Positions 34,338-43,496 of a stretch of DNA of 64,000 nt are shown here, piece by piece. Made by a program: the position numbers and the translations under genes. Source of the DNA: Chryseobacterium sp. Leaf404. Lineage in GTDB: Bacteria; Bacteroidota; Bacteroidia; Flavobacteriales; Weeksellaceae. Each line of letters opens with the position of its first letter. Positions within the stretch are counted from its first letter, which is position 1. Below the pieces are notes generated by a model. It worked only from the letters and a program-made list of their open reading frames with translations. It was not told the origin of the DNA and searched no databases. The stretch is taken from assembly GCF_001424145.1 (NCBI RefSeq), contig NZ_LMQM01000010.1, forward strand, positions 568,833 to 632,832, in the 5' to 3' direction.

Positions 34338-34371
34338 AAAGCACAAAGGACATCTCTTTTGTGCTTTTTTT
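34338..34371 (+). terminator. Intrinsic terminator of the FabH-like gene
   Basis: AAAGCACAAA at 34338-34347 pairs with TTTGTGCTTT at 34358-34367, followed by a T run. The next gene's true start (34379) lies just beyond it. Confidence 0.85.
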
Positions 34372-34378
34372 AAATATT

Positions 34379-35584
34379 ATGCAGAAGAATTTTATAATTA
34401 TTGCCGCCATTTTCCTTGTTCTGGAAATCTACGTTTATCAGGCTGTAAAAACACTTACAGATAATTTCTGGATCAGAATTGCGTATTGGGCGGTGACCCT
34501 CTCTGTTTACGGGCTTTTCATTTATGAACTCACCCATATTTCCCGTGCAGACAAAGATCCTACACGGCTTCATCTTACGGTTTCGCTGTTTTTGATTTTT
34601 ATGCTTCCGAAGATTTTTGCCGTCCTTTTCCTCCTCGTGGATGATATCTTCCGCACAGGAAACTATCTTTTCAACTTTACAAAAGCGGGTGAACATTTCT
34701 TTCCCGAAAGAAGAAAATTCCTGAGTCTTGTTGGCTTAGGTCTTGGTGGAGCATTTTCTGCTTTGTTTATCGACGGGATTACATTTGGAAAATTCAGACA
34801 CAGAGTAAGAAAAGTAAAAATTAAAATTCCCGGACTTGGAAAAAGTTTTAAAGGCTACAAAATCATACAGATTTCTGATGTTCACAGCGGGAGTTTTCCC
34901 AATCCTGAAAAATTAAAACATGCGATTGATCTGATTAATGCCCAAAAACCTGATCTTGTTTTATTTACAGGAGATATGGTGAATAATGTAGCAGAAGAAT
35001 TCAGGCCTTTTATCCCACTGTTCTCAAAGATCAAGGCTAGAGACGGAAAACTTGCAACTTTAGGAAATCACGATTACGGAGATTACGTAACCTGGAAGTC
35101 GCCAAAAGCTAAGTCTGATAATCTTGAAACTTTGATTGATTACGAAAAGCAGGCTGGTTTTGAAAATTTAAGAAATGAACACCGCATTATTGAAAAAAAC
35201 GGTGACAAATTGTATATTTTAGGAATTGAAAACTGGGGTCTTAAGCCATTTCCTCAGTATGGAGATTTAGATAAAGCCCTCAAAGGTGTTCCCGAATCTG
35301 CTCCAAAAATACTCATGAGCCATGACCCTTCCCACTTCGATGCGATTGTTAAGAAACACGCTGGAAACGTTCATTTAACACTTTCAGGTCACACTCACGG
35401 AATGCAGTTTGGTTTAGATTTGAAAAACGTAAAGTGGTCACCCGTTCAGTACAAATATCCGAAATGGGCAGATTTGTATGAAAGTGAAGGTAAATTGCTT
35501 TATGTCAACAGAGGTTTCGGAGTTTTAGCTTATCCGGGAAGAGTTGGTGTTTTGCCGGAGATTACGCTTTTTGAACTTTCGTAG
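34379..35584 (+). CDS. Membrane metallophosphoesterase
   Basis: A 401-residue protein with about four N-terminal membrane helices (IIAAIFLVLEIYVYQAV, IAYWAVTLSVYGLFIY, LTVSLFLIFMLPKIFAVLF, LVGLGLGGAFSALFIDG) and a calcineurin-like domain. The metal-binding motifs are in order: QISDVHSGSF, LFTGDMVNN, TLGNHDYGDY, LMSHDPSHFD and LSGHTHGMQFG. It is of the YkuE type and probably hydrolyses a phospholipid or a cell-surface phosphoester. The start at ATG 34379 is chosen because an earlier in-frame GTG at 34361 lies inside the terminator of the previous gene. Confidence 0.9.
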   Translation: MQKNFIIIAAIFLVLEIYVYQAVKTLTDNFWIRIAYWAVTLSVYGLFIYELTHISRADKDPTRLHLTVSLFLIFMLPKIFAVLFLLVDDIFRTGNYLFNFTKAGEHFFPERRKFLSLVGLGLGGAFSALFIDGITFGKFRHRVRKVKIKIPGLGKSFKGYKIIQISDVHSGSFPNPEKLKHAIDLINAQKPDLVLFTGDMVNNVAEEFRPFIPLFSKIKARDGKLATLGNHDYGDYVTWKSPKAKSDNLETLIDYEKQAGFENLRNEHRIIEKNGDKLYILGIENWGLKPFPQYGDLDKALKGVPESAPKILMSHDPSHFDAIVKKHAGNVHLTLSGHTHGMQFGLDLKNVKWSPVQYKYPKWADLYESEGKLLYVNRGFGVLAYPGRVGVLPEITLFELS

Positions 35585-35591
35585 TTTTTAA

Positions 35592-35620
35592 TTTGAGATT
35601 TGGAGTTTGAAATTTGAGAT
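35592..35620. repeat. Tandem heptamer repeat (TTTGAGA)n, locus 2
   Basis: Four units with variation (TTTGAGA, TTTGGAG, TTTGAAA, TTTGAGA), directly after the phosphoesterase gene. A CCGCAACCCGCAACCCGCAAC tract of similar degenerate type follows at about 35675-35699, ending at the stop of the next gene. Confidence 0.65.
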
Positions 35621-35699
35621 GAATGCTGCGCTCAGTTTTCTTTTACAAAAAGATTGTCTATAATTGCTTAACCCGAACCACGCAACCCGCAACCCGCAA

Positions 35700-36452
35700 C
35701 TAAAAAATAAAATCCTTCATACGGGAAGTCGCAAGTTCTTTCCCGTTGATAAAAGTAAGGAGGGCATTGAGTTTGTCCTCCATTTTTTTGCCCGAGTTAT
35801 AACGTCGGTAGAAAGGCATCTTTAAGCCATATTTTTTGAAATCGGTAAACTGCCAGGAATTTACGTAGATCAGCACAAACTCCTCATTCTTGAGCGTTTC
35901 AAAAACCATATTTTGATAATAATGCATTGGCAGAGCCTGAAAAACAAAATCATTGTAAGGCAGCTGACTGTAAGGCGAGATGCTTTCCGGAACAATACTC
36001 ACCCCATTTTCTTCAACAATTTCTGTGTCTCTTTTCAGCCTTTTAAACGGAAAAAGAATATCTGAATGATCGATGTTTGATACGTAGGTAAAGTTCAGAG
36101 ATTTCAGTTCTTCCAAGGCATATTTTTCATTTTTCTGCCGGATTCCACGTATCTGTTTTTCAAGTAAATCTTCAGTCTGTTTTTTTACACCGTCGATTTT
36201 TGCCAGAGTGGAATTTTCATTATAAAAAGCAACCTCATGCCCCTGAGCCGAGATTGCTTTTACAAGTTGCACCAGTTTTTCAATGATTGAAATTTCAATG
36301 AAGAAACTGGCTTTGATGTCATGCTCATCTAAAATTCTTAAAATTGATTCTGTATTTTCTTCTGTAATTTTCAGCTTTTCAACCATCGAAATTCCAGCCG
36401 GATTTTTTGTTTCAGCGTCAGAATTTATGATATTAAAAGTGAGTAAAATCAT
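35700..36452 (-). CDS. Polysaccharide-deacetylase-like protein lacking the metal-binding residues
   Basis: A 250-residue protein with the fold pattern of NodB deacetylases: a first strand LTFNIIN, HDIKASFFIEISIIEK, then ISAQGHEVAFYNENST and a late strand EEFVLIYVNSWQF. The catalytic features are absent: the first motif has Asn where the paired Asp should be, and the HSxxH zinc motif is replaced by AFYNENST. It therefore looks like a non-catalytic member. The function is unknown. The gene is isolated between convergent neighbours. Confidence 0.65.
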   Translation of the reverse strand: MILLTFNIINSDAETKNPAGISMVEKLKITEENTESILRILDEHDIKASFFIEISIIEKLVQLVKAISAQGHEVAFYNENSTLAKIDGVKKQTEDLLEKQIRGIRQKNEKYALEELKSLNFTYVSNIDHSDILFPFKRLKRDTEIVEENGVSIVPESISPYSQLPYNDFVFQALPMHYYQNMVFETLKNEEFVLIYVNSWQFTDFKKYGLKMPFYRRYNSGKKMEDKLNALLTFINGKELATSRMKDFIF

Positions 36453-36538
36453 TCAATTAAATTTTAGATGGAATTTATAAAATACTATTTAATAAATATT
36501 TGGCAATTTAAAATTAAACATATACTTTAAATTATAAA

Positions 36539-37501
36539 TTATTTATTAAGTTTAATTTTTAGATTCTTAATCATATCTTCTGTCATTTCAGAAATTCCGA
36601 AATCGTAAGTTAATCCCCAGTCTTTTTTAGCCACAGAATCATCAATCGATGCCGGCCAGGAATCTGCAATCTGCTGTCTGAAATCAGGCTTGTAGTCTAT
36701 CTTAAACTGCGGAATTTCTTTTTTAATTTCAGCTGAAAGTTCGGCTGGCGTAAAAGACATTCCTCCTAAATTGTAAGACGAACGGACAGTTAAACTTTCC
36801 TTCGGAGCTTCCATAAGTTTCAGTGTTGCATTGATGGCATCATCCATATAAAGCATTGGCATTGCTGTATCTTCTGAAATAAAACTGGTGTATCTGCCTT
36901 CCTCAATGGCTTCATAAAAAATCTCTACAGCATAATCTGTAGTTCCACCACCTGCAGGAGTTTTCCATGAGATCAACCCAGGATAACGGATACTTCTTAC
37001 GTCTACTCCATATTTATCAAAATAATATTCACACCATTTTTCACCTGCCATTTTAGAGATACCATACACTGTTGTTGGATTTAAAACCACATCCTGCCCA
37101 ACATTTTCCTTCGGAATTCCTTTTCCAAAAACAGCAATGGAGCTTGGCCAGAAGATCTTTTTAAGCAACCCCTCTTTCGCCATTTCACAAAATTGAAGCA
37201 ATGGCTCAAGATTTAATTTCCAGGCAAAAACTGGTTGCTTTTCTGAAGTTCCAGATAAAAGGGAAGCCAAATGATATACCGTAGTGATCTCATAATCTTT
37301 AATCACCTGTCTCACGAGCTGGGTATTGGTAACATCCATTCTTTCATAATAACCTGCAGAAGTCATATCTTTCTGATATCTGTCAAGGCCCGAAGCCACC
37401 ACATTTTCAGCACCATGTATAGCTACAAGGCGATTCGTAAGTTCTGTTCCTATTTGTCCTAAAGCTCCTGTAATAAGTATTTTTTCTGTGAAAGACTCCA
37501 T
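36539..37501 (-). CDS. NAD-dependent epimerase/dehydratase-fold L-threonine 3-dehydrogenase
   Basis: A 320-residue SDR protein with the NAD motif ITGALGQIGTELTNRLV, catalytic Ser in WPSSIAVFGKG and the Y-x3-K pair in VYGISKMAGEKW. Further blocks MLYMDDAINATLKLMEAP and RSSYNLGGMSFTPAELS match the SDR-type threonine dehydrogenases known from flavobacteria, which convert L-threonine to 2-amino-3-oxobutyrate. A general epimerase role cannot be excluded. A -7 box lies 28 nt upstream. Confidence 0.82.
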   Translation of the reverse strand: MESFTEKILITGALGQIGTELTNRLVAIHGAENVVASGLDRYQKDMTSAGYYERMDVTNTQLVRQVIKDYEITTVYHLASLLSGTSEKQPVFAWKLNLEPLLQFCEMAKEGLLKKIFWPSSIAVFGKGIPKENVGQDVVLNPTTVYGISKMAGEKWCEYYFDKYGVDVRSIRYPGLISWKTPAGGGTTDYAVEIFYEAIEEGRYTSFISEDTAMPMLYMDDAINATLKLMEAPKESLTVRSSYNLGGMSFTPAELSAEIKKEIPQFKIDYKPDFRQQIADSWPASIDDSVAKKDWGLTYDFGISEMTEDMIKNLKIKLNK

Positions 37502-37528
37502 TTTTAATTTTTATTGGTTGACTGAAAG

Positions 37529-37536
37529 CAAAAGTA
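37529..37536 (-). promoter_or_regulatory. -7 promoter box of the threonine dehydrogenase-like gene
   Basis: TACTTTTG on the minus strand, with a predicted leader of about 24 nt. Confidence 0.55.
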
Positions 37537-37593
37537 AAAATTTTAAAGACTACCGTGAAACAAAAATTGTAATTTAGTCTGTAAATTTTAATC

Positions 37594-39279
37594 ATGAAAA
37601 GAATTATTTATATCCTGTTGTTTTCAGGTGGTTCTATATCAGCACAATACACAGATATTCAGATTGTAAAAGAAGTAAAAGTTTCTAAAAAAGGCGTTGT
37701 TGTAAGTGCTCATCCTTTGGCAAGTGAAGCAGGCGCGAAAGTTCTGCGAATGGGAGGAAATGCCTACGATGCAGTGGTTGCAACACAATACGCTTTGGCA
37801 GTAGTTTATCCACAGGCCGGAAACATCGGTGGTGGCGGGTTTTTAGTTGGAGTAAAAAATAGCGGAGAAAACTTCAGCATTGATTACCGTGAGACCGCTC
37901 CCAAAAGTGCTTTCCGGGATATGTATCTTGATAAAAATGGAAATGCAGATACCAGTCTTTCTCAAAACGGACGGCTCGCCGTAGGAATTCCCGGAAGCGT
38001 TGCAGGATTTTTTGCAACTTTAAAGTACTGCAGACTTCCAATGGAAAAACTTATTGAGCCCGCTATAGATCTCGCCGAAAAAGGTTTTGCAGTCACCAGA
38101 CAGGAAGCAGAACTTCTGAATCATCACAAAACTGAATTCCGTAAACATAATAAAAATTCTGTCGCCTTCTCTAAAGGCACAGACTGGAAACAGGGAGATA
38201 TTTTAATTCAGAAAGAACTCGCAGAAACTTTGAAACGTATAAAAAAAGATGGTCTTAAAGGTTTCTATGAAGGGAAAACAGCTCAATTGATAGTTTCGGA
38301 AATGAAAAACGGCAACGGGATAATCAATGCTGATGATCTTAAAAACTATAAAGTGGTTGATAGAAAAGCCTTAAATTTCTGGTATAAAGAAAATAATATC
38401 ATTTCAATGCCACTCCCTTCCAGCGGTGGAATTCTGCTGGCACAGATGCTGAAAATGTCATCATTTGAAAACCTTGAAAAATACCAGCAGAATTCTACAG
38501 AAGCAGTACAGATAATGATTGAAGCAGAAAGAAGAGCTTTCGCCGACAGAGCTGAATATATGGGCGACCCAAATTTCATCAGTGATAAAACTTCCTATCT
38601 GATTTCTGATGAATATCTTAAAAACAGATGGAAAAATTTCAGTTTCAGCAAAGCAACCCCAAGTGCGGAAGTGGGAAAAATTGTTCAGCAACCTAAAGAA
38701 TCTACCGAAACTACTCATATTTCTGTGATCGATAAAGATGGCAATGCTGCGGCCGTTACCACTACCCTAAACGGTCTTTACGGCAGTAAAGTTGTTGTTT
38801 CAGGAGGTGGATTTTTTCTGAACAACGAAATGGATGATTTTTCTGTAAAACCCGGCGTTCCGAATATGTTTGGAGCAGTGGGCGGCAAAGCCAATGAAAT
38901 TCAGCCAGGCAAAAGAATGCTTTCTTCGATGACTCCCACGATTGTGATGAAAAACGGCAAACCTTTTATGGTTGTGGGAACACCAGGCGGTACAACGATT
39001 CCCACTTCGGTGTTTCAATCTGTTGTAAATGTTATCGATTTTAAATTGAATGCCAATCTCGCCGTGAATAGTCCAAAATTTCATCATCAGTGGCTGCCGG
39101 AATGGGTGGCTTTTGAGAAAAATTTCCCGGAAACAACAGTCAAAAAACTTGAAAGTTTAGGCTATCATTCTGAATACTGGGGACAGCTTGGACGAACCGA
39201 AATGATCCTCGTGGACGAAGACGGAACTTTACATGCTGTGGCAGACGGCAGAGGTGATGATTCTGTAGCGGTGGAATGA
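37594..39279 (+). CDS. ggt: Gamma-glutamyltransferase
   Basis: A periplasmic enzyme that hydrolyses glutathione and transfers gamma-glutamyl groups. The 561-residue precursor has a signal peptide (RIIYILLFSGGSISAQ), the large subunit with GGNAYDAVVATQYALAVV, NIGGGGFLVG and DYRETAPKSAF, and the autocleavage and catalytic Thr373 in ESTETTHISVIDKDG. The small subunit contains TTLNGLYGSKVV and GTPGGTTIPTSV. Cleavage at Thr373 would give about 41 and 20 kDa chains. It diverges from the threonine dehydrogenase-like gene. Confidence 0.95.
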   Translation: MKRIIYILLFSGGSISAQYTDIQIVKEVKVSKKGVVVSAHPLASEAGAKVLRMGGNAYDAVVATQYALAVVYPQAGNIGGGGFLVGVKNSGENFSIDYRETAPKSAFRDMYLDKNGNADTSLSQNGRLAVGIPGSVAGFFATLKYCRLPMEKLIEPAIDLAEKGFAVTRQEAELLNHHKTEFRKHNKNSVAFSKGTDWKQGDILIQKELAETLKRIKKDGLKGFYEGKTAQLIVSEMKNGNGIINADDLKNYKVVDRKALNFWYKENNIISMPLPSSGGILLAQMLKMSSFENLEKYQQNSTEAVQIMIEAERRAFADRAEYMGDPNFISDKTSYLISDEYLKNRWKNFSFSKATPSAEVGKIVQQPKESTETTHISVIDKDGNAAAVTTTLNGLYGSKVVVSGGGFFLNNEMDDFSVKPGVPNMFGAVGGKANEIQPGKRMLSSMTPTIVMKNGKPFMVVGTPGGTTIPTSVFQSVVNVIDFKLNANLAVNSPKFHHQWLPEWVAFEKNFPETTVKKLESLGYHSEYWGQLGRTEMILVDEDGTLHAVADGRGDDSVAVE

Positions 39280-39317
39280 TTTGAAATTTGAAATTTGAGA
39301 TTTGAGATTTGAGGTTT
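39280..39317. repeat. Tandem heptamer repeat (TTTGAGA)n, locus 3
   Basis: Five units of the same 7-bp family (TTTGAAA twice, TTTGAGA twice, TTTGAGG) starting right after the ggt stop codon. Confidence 0.75.
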
Positions 39318-39369
39318 TAAAGATTTACTATTGGATTTAATTTCTTAATTTCCCCACCAAATTTATATT

Positions 39370-40650
39370 TTGAAAACAAAAAAGTTTTATCAGCAGCTGT
39401 ATTTCCAGGTAATTGTGGCCATTGTGCTGGGTATTCTTCTTGGAAAATTCTATCCTGAACTGGGGGAAAAAATGAAACCCCTCGGCGACGGATTTATCGA
39501 ACTGGTAAAAATGATTATTGCTCCTGTAATTTTCATTACACTTACTTTGGGAATTGCCCACATGACTGACCTGAAAAAAGTAGGAAGAATCGCTGTAAAA
39601 GCAATGATTTATTTTTTCACTTTCTCTACTTTAGCCTTAATTATCGGACTCGCTGTTGGAAATTTATTACAACCGGGAGCCGGCTTAAAAATTGATCCTG
39701 CGAGTCTTTCCGGAGATATTTCCCAATACCAGCAGAAAGCTCATGAAACAACTCTTACAGGTTTTATCATGAACATTATTCCTGAAACACTATTCAGCCC
39801 TTTGGTGGGTGAAAATATTCTTCAGGTTTTATTGGTTGCCATCTTATTTGGTGTGGCTCTGGTTTTAACAAAAGAAAAAAGCGGAAAAGTAACAGAACTT
39901 CTTCAGGTTTTATCTGTTCCCGTTTTTAAAATTGTTCACATGCTGATGAAACTCGCACCCATTGGGGCATTTGGAGCAATGGCATTTACAATCGGAAAAT
40001 ATGGTTTGGCATCTGTTTTAAATCTTATCTTTCTGGTGGGAACATTTTATATCACGTCAGCGCTTTTTGTTGTGGTAGTTTTGGGTGCGGTTGCGTGGTA
40101 CAACGGTTTCAATATTTTTAAACTGATGTACTATCTGAAAGAAGAACTTCTTTTGGTTTTGGGAACGAGCTCTTCAGAATCTGCACTTCCCGGAATTATG
40201 GAAAAGATGGAAAAGGCCGGCTGCTCGAAAGCGATTGTGGGTCTGGTAGTACCTACAGGCTATTCTTTTAATCTTGACGGCACCAATATTTACATGACAT
40301 TAGCTTCACTTTTTATTGCCCAGGCATTAAACATTGAGCTTTCCATAGAAAAACAGCTGATGCTTTTACTCGTCGCGATGCTGAGCTCAAAGGGTGCGGC
40401 TGGAGTGACGGGAGCAGGATTTGTAACGTTGGCTGCAACATTAGCAGTGGTTCCTGAAATACCTCTTGCAGGAATGACCTTGATTTTGGGGATTGATAAA
40501 TTTATGAGTGAATGCCGTGCTTTAACCAACGTGATAGGAAATTCTGTTGCAACGGTAGTTGTCGCCAATTGGGAAAAGCAGTTAGACCGGGAAAAATTGC
40601 AGTACTGCCTTTCAAATCCGGCTAAGATTGAAGAAAAATTAGAAGTTTAA
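39370..40650 (+). CDS. Dicarboxylate/amino acid:cation symporter (DctA/GltP family)
   Basis: A 426-residue transporter with about eight membrane helices and two re-entrant loops. The family motifs are clear: [14 protein letters not shown], the serine-rich loop [15 protein letters not shown], and [20 protein letters not shown] with the substrate-binding region, then [20 protein letters not shown]. It imports C4-dicarboxylates or acidic amino acids with protons or sodium; the two substrate classes cannot be separated here. The start codon is TTG at 39370. A terminator follows about 100 bp after the stop. Confidence 0.93.
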   Translation: MKTKKFYQQLYFQVIVAIVLGILLGKFYPELGEKMKPLGDGFIELVKMIIAPVIFITLTLGIAHMTDLKKVGRIAVKAMIYFFTFSTLALIIGLAVGNLLQPGAGLKIDPASLSGDISQYQQKAHETTLTGFIMNIIPETLFSPLVGENILQVLLVAILFGVALVLTKEKSGKVTELLQVLSVPVFKIVHMLMKLAPIGAFGAMAFTIGKYGLASVLNLIFLVGTFYITSALFVVVVLGAVAWYNGFNIFKLMYYLKEELLLVLGTSSSESALPGIMEKMEKAGCSKAIVGLVVPTGYSFNLDGTNIYMTLASLFIAQALNIELSIEKQLMLLLVAMLSSKGAAGVTGAGFVTLAATLAVVPEIPLAGMTLILGIDKFMSECRALTNVIGNSVATVVVANWEKQLDREKLQYCLSNPAKIEEKLEV

Positions 40651-40754
40651 AATATGTTGTAAATATGATCAGAACCACAAAAAATTAACAGCGCAGTCCG
40701 TATTTTTGTAACTGATTAAATAATAAATCAATTTTCATCATTTGTGTTTATCAG

Positions 40755-40780
40755 CCCTTCATTTTGGAGGGTTTTTTTTT
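40755..40780 (+). terminator. Intrinsic terminator of the symporter gene
   Basis: CCCTTC pairs with GGAGGG (one G-U pair) across a 4-base loop, followed by a nine-T run. Confidence 0.7.
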
Positions 40781-40796
40781 GTGAAAATGGGTAATT

Positions 40797-41648
40797 TCAT
40801 ATTAAGATGCGCAGACTCGCAGGCTGCACTCTGATATGCACCGGAGACTCAATTCTGTTGAATTCTCCGTCGATATGCCAGCTTTTGGTGTCAACACTGA
40901 ATTCAGTTTCAGAAATGGGCAGGTAAGTTATGTAATCATCACTTTTCAGTTTTTTGGTAAACATTCTGAACGCAAAAAATGGAGAGTAAATAAGCGGAAA
41001 TTTTTTAACCAAAACCAGGTCTACCAGCCCGTCACTTTTGCTTGCCATGGGTGCAATATATGCGTTATTGCCAAACTGCCTTGTATTGGCAATGTTTACC
41101 ATGAGATATCTGCCGTTGTGCTGAGCATATTTTTCGTCAGCAAATGTCAGTCTGATTGGTTTGTAGCTGAAAAAAGTTTTCAGTGATACTTTGATGTAAT
41201 TTTTAAATCCACGGCTGGTTTTTTCAAATTCTTTCACCACTTTCCCGTCAAAACCTGTTCCCGAAACGTTGATAGAAAGTTTACCGTTGACTGTGAAAGT
41301 ATCTATTTTTCTGGAATTTTTGCTTTTGATTTTCTCCAGAAGCTCATCCAGATTTTTGCTGAACTGAGTTTCGTTTGAAAAGCCATTACCAGAGCCTGCC
41401 GGAAAAATCGCAAGAATTTTATCTGTGTTGATGATGTTGCCCGCCACAGTGGAAATCGTGCCGTCGCCTCCTATCGCAACAAAAATTTCTACGCTATCAA
41501 AATTTTCTCTTATAAAATCATCGGTTCCGACAATTGATTCTGAAATATAGTAAAGCGGATTATTAATTTGTGTCTTCAGCTGATCAAGAAAAGGCTGATA
41601 ATTTTTTTTTGCTGAAAAAGGATTAATGATGAAGGCTACATTTTCCAT
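40797..41648 (-). CDS. Diacylglycerol kinase-family lipid kinase (YegS/BmrU)
   Basis: A 283-residue cytosolic kinase. The nucleotide-binding motif GGDGTISTVAGNII is present, with FIINPFSAKKNY at the N-terminus, FPAGSGNGFSNE and VSGTGFDGKVVKEFE, as in DgkB, YegS and eukaryotic sphingosine kinases. It would phosphorylate diacylglycerol or a related lipid. The N-terminal KKNYQPF lacks the Arg seen in many relatives. It follows the RsiV-type gene on the same strand with a terminator between them. Confidence 0.9.
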   Translation of the reverse strand: MENVAFIINPFSAKKNYQPFLDQLKTQINNPLYYISESIVGTDDFIRENFDSVEIFVAIGGDGTISTVAGNIINTDKILAIFPAGSGNGFSNETQFSKNLDELLEKIKSKNSRKIDTFTVNGKLSINVSGTGFDGKVVKEFEKTSRGFKNYIKVSLKTFFSYKPIRLTFADEKYAQHNGRYLMVNIANTRQFGNNAYIAPMASKSDGLVDLVLVKKFPLIYSPFFAFRMFTKKLKSDDYITYLPISETEFSVDTKSWHIDGEFNRIESPVHIRVQPASLRILI

Positions 41649-41652
41649 TTCA

Positions 41653-41687
41653 CAAAAATAAAAAATGCTCCCTGATTTGGAAGCATT
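41653..41687 (-). terminator. Intrinsic terminator after the RsiV-type gene
   Basis: AATGCTTCC pairs with GGGAGCATT on the minus strand, followed by TTTTTATTTTTG. Confidence 0.7.
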
Positions 41688-41691
41688 AATA

Positions 41692-42486
41692 TTAGTTAAT
41701 GTTGAGTCTCTTTTGAAATTCAGGTTTCAGATATTGTTTTATTTCTGAAAACGGGACTTTAATTTCTATAATTCCTGCGGCATAAGGCCCTATCTCATAC
41801 TGATTATAAACAAATGTAATGGATTGATTATCAAAATAAAAATTATCATTTGCAGAGATATTTTCGTCAAAGAGCATTTCTTTATCCGCATGTTTCAGAA
41901 GAACTGGCTTCCAGTTTAATTTTGAAATTTCTATAAAATCTGACAACTGAAGGATTGTCTGTTTTTTCAGGTCGACTGTTTTATAAAGATCATAGCCATA
42001 ACCATGAGCGCCACCGCTGAAGCCGTATCCGTTATAATTCACAGTGAGAAAATCTTTGGTCTGCGCAAAAACTTTCATATCCGAAACCTGATCCCAGGTC
42101 ATTGCGTACTCCCTGTCTGCATATTCTTTTTCCGCTGCGTTGTCTGAAAGATATTTTTTCATATTTTCAGTCATTCTCATTTTAATATTTTCGCTGGTGT
42201 AATCATGCATCGGCTTTTCTTTTAGAAGTAATTCTCCAAGGTAGAGACTGTCTAAAACCTGTTTCTGAAGACCTTTAAAAGTTAAAATTTTCTGTCTGTA
42301 TTCCGCAGAAAAGTTTTTTGAGTATCTGGCAGAATCTTCAACTACAAGTGAATCAACAATAATCTGCAGACTGTCTTTTTTTATTTGAACAGTATCATTT
42401 TTTGATGTGGTGGTATGTTCGGTTTTGTTTTTATTACACGATGCCGCTAAAGCGATGACAGCAAAGGTGAAGACGATATTTTTCAT
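41692..42486 (-). CDS. RsiV/DUF3298-type lipoprotein, paralogue 1
   Basis: A 264-residue lipoprotein (lipobox VIALAASCNK). The C-terminal RsiV/DUF3298 domain is recognisable from FLTVNYNGYGFSGGAHGYGYD and ITFVYNQYEIGPYAAGIIEI then KVPFSEIKQYL. RsiV is known as a lysozyme-binding anti-sigma factor in Bacillus, but this protein lacks the anti-sigma part and is exported, so only a peptidoglycan- or lysozyme-related binding role can be guessed. Its paralogue lies 132 bp upstream in the same orientation. Confidence 0.82.
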   Translation of the reverse strand: MKNIVFTFAVIALAASCNKNKTEHTTTSKNDTVQIKKDSLQIIVDSLVVEDSARYSKNFSAEYRQKILTFKGLQKQVLDSLYLGELLLKEKPMHDYTSENIKMRMTENMKKYLSDNAAEKEYADREYAMTWDQVSDMKVFAQTKDFLTVNYNGYGFSGGAHGYGYDLYKTVDLKKQTILQLSDFIEISKLNWKPVLLKHADKEMLFDENISANDNFYFDNQSITFVYNQYEIGPYAAGIIEIKVPFSEIKQYLKPEFQKRLNIN

Positions 42487-42618
42487 GATTTTTTTGATGG
42501 TTTGTGAATTTTTAATCTGACGTTAAATGTAAAACAGATATTAAGCCCTCGCAGATTTTGCGGATAAAGAAGAACTTTTCACAACTTCAATCGCTGTAAT
42601 CTCCGATAACAAAATAAG

Positions 42619-43437
42619 TTATTGAGAATTCAGTCTTTTCTCAAATTCTGGTTTTAAAGTTCCTTTCAGTTCAATCCAAGGGATGGGAATTACGATGTCA
42701 CCGGCAGCAAAAGCGGCAATTTCGTACGGACTGTAATGAAAATAAAGATTTTTACTGTCAAAATAAAAATTTTCGTTCGGCTCTATAATGTCTACCAAAA
42801 GCATATCAGAATTTTTCACTTCACCATGAGAATCTGTGGTTCCACTGTGCATCTTATCCATATTTTTCTTAAGAATTTCAGAAATTTTCACATCTGGCAT
42901 TGTGGTGATATCTGAAAGAAGAAGTTTTCTTTTGTTTTTTAAGTCAAAAACTCTGTTGGAAAACCAATAATTGTCGTGAGCACCACCTTCGTACGCGGAT
43001 GTAAGATATTCCAACTGCAGAAAATTATTTTTAAGTGACGTTTGAGTCATCTTAAAATTGGTATACCAGGTCTGTTTGTAATTGATATCAGAAATCCATT
43101 CTTTGCTGCGGCTTTTGGTCTCTTCAAAATATCCCGTTTTATCATTTCTTAAATAGTTTTGCAGCCCCGGTTTAGAATAATCTGTAATTCCTTTATAAAT
43201 GAAATAAATACTGTCTAAAAGTGCTTTGTCTTTAATTGAGGGATACACCAAAACATACGATTCGTAATTCAGTGACAACATATTACTGATTACCGCAGAA
43301 TCTTTCACAGAGACTGAATCTATTACAAATTTTGGTATTTCAGAGGAAGCCGTCTCCAACACGGGACTTTTCTCTTTTTTACATGAAACGAGTACTATAC
43401 AGATACCGATGATAAAGGCAACAACAGATTTTTTCAT
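42619..43437 (-). CDS. RsiV/DUF3298-type lipoprotein, paralogue 2
   Basis: A 272-residue lipoprotein (lipobox IGICIVLVSCKK) with the same domain as its downstream neighbour: FLQLEYLTSAYEGGAHDNYW and LYFHYSPYEIAAFAAGDIVIP then IPWIELKGTLKPEFEKRLN. The two share the order of blocks and the same C-terminal ending (PEFEKRLN, PEFQKRLN), so they arose by tandem duplication and have diverged. It lies downstream of the DUF3857 operon, separated by that operon's terminator. Confidence 0.82.
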   Translation of the reverse strand: MKKSVVAFIIGICIVLVSCKKEKSPVLETASSEIPKFVIDSVSVKDSAVISNMLSLNYESYVLVYPSIKDKALLDSIYFIYKGITDYSKPGLQNYLRNDKTGYFEETKSRSKEWISDINYKQTWYTNFKMTQTSLKNNFLQLEYLTSAYEGGAHDNYWFSNRVFDLKNKRKLLLSDITTMPDVKISEILKKNMDKMHSGTTDSHGEVKNSDMLLVDIIEPNENFYFDSKNLYFHYSPYEIAAFAAGDIVIPIPWIELKGTLKPEFEKRLNSQ

Positions 43438-43457
43438 AGATCATTTTTGCTTTTGAA

Positions 43458-43487
43458 TGCAAAAACCATTCTCAAATGGAATGGTTT
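43458..43487 (-). terminator. Intrinsic terminator of the DUF3857 operon
   Basis: A perfect 9-bp stem (AAACCATTC at 43463-43471 with GAATGGTTT at 43479-43487); on the minus strand TTTTT follows. Confidence 0.75.
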
Positions 43488-43496
43488 AGATTTTCT

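Noticed and set aside
34361..34378. GTG start for the phosphoesterase gene
   Set aside because: It lies inside the preceding gene's terminator hairpin; the ATG at 34379 fits better.
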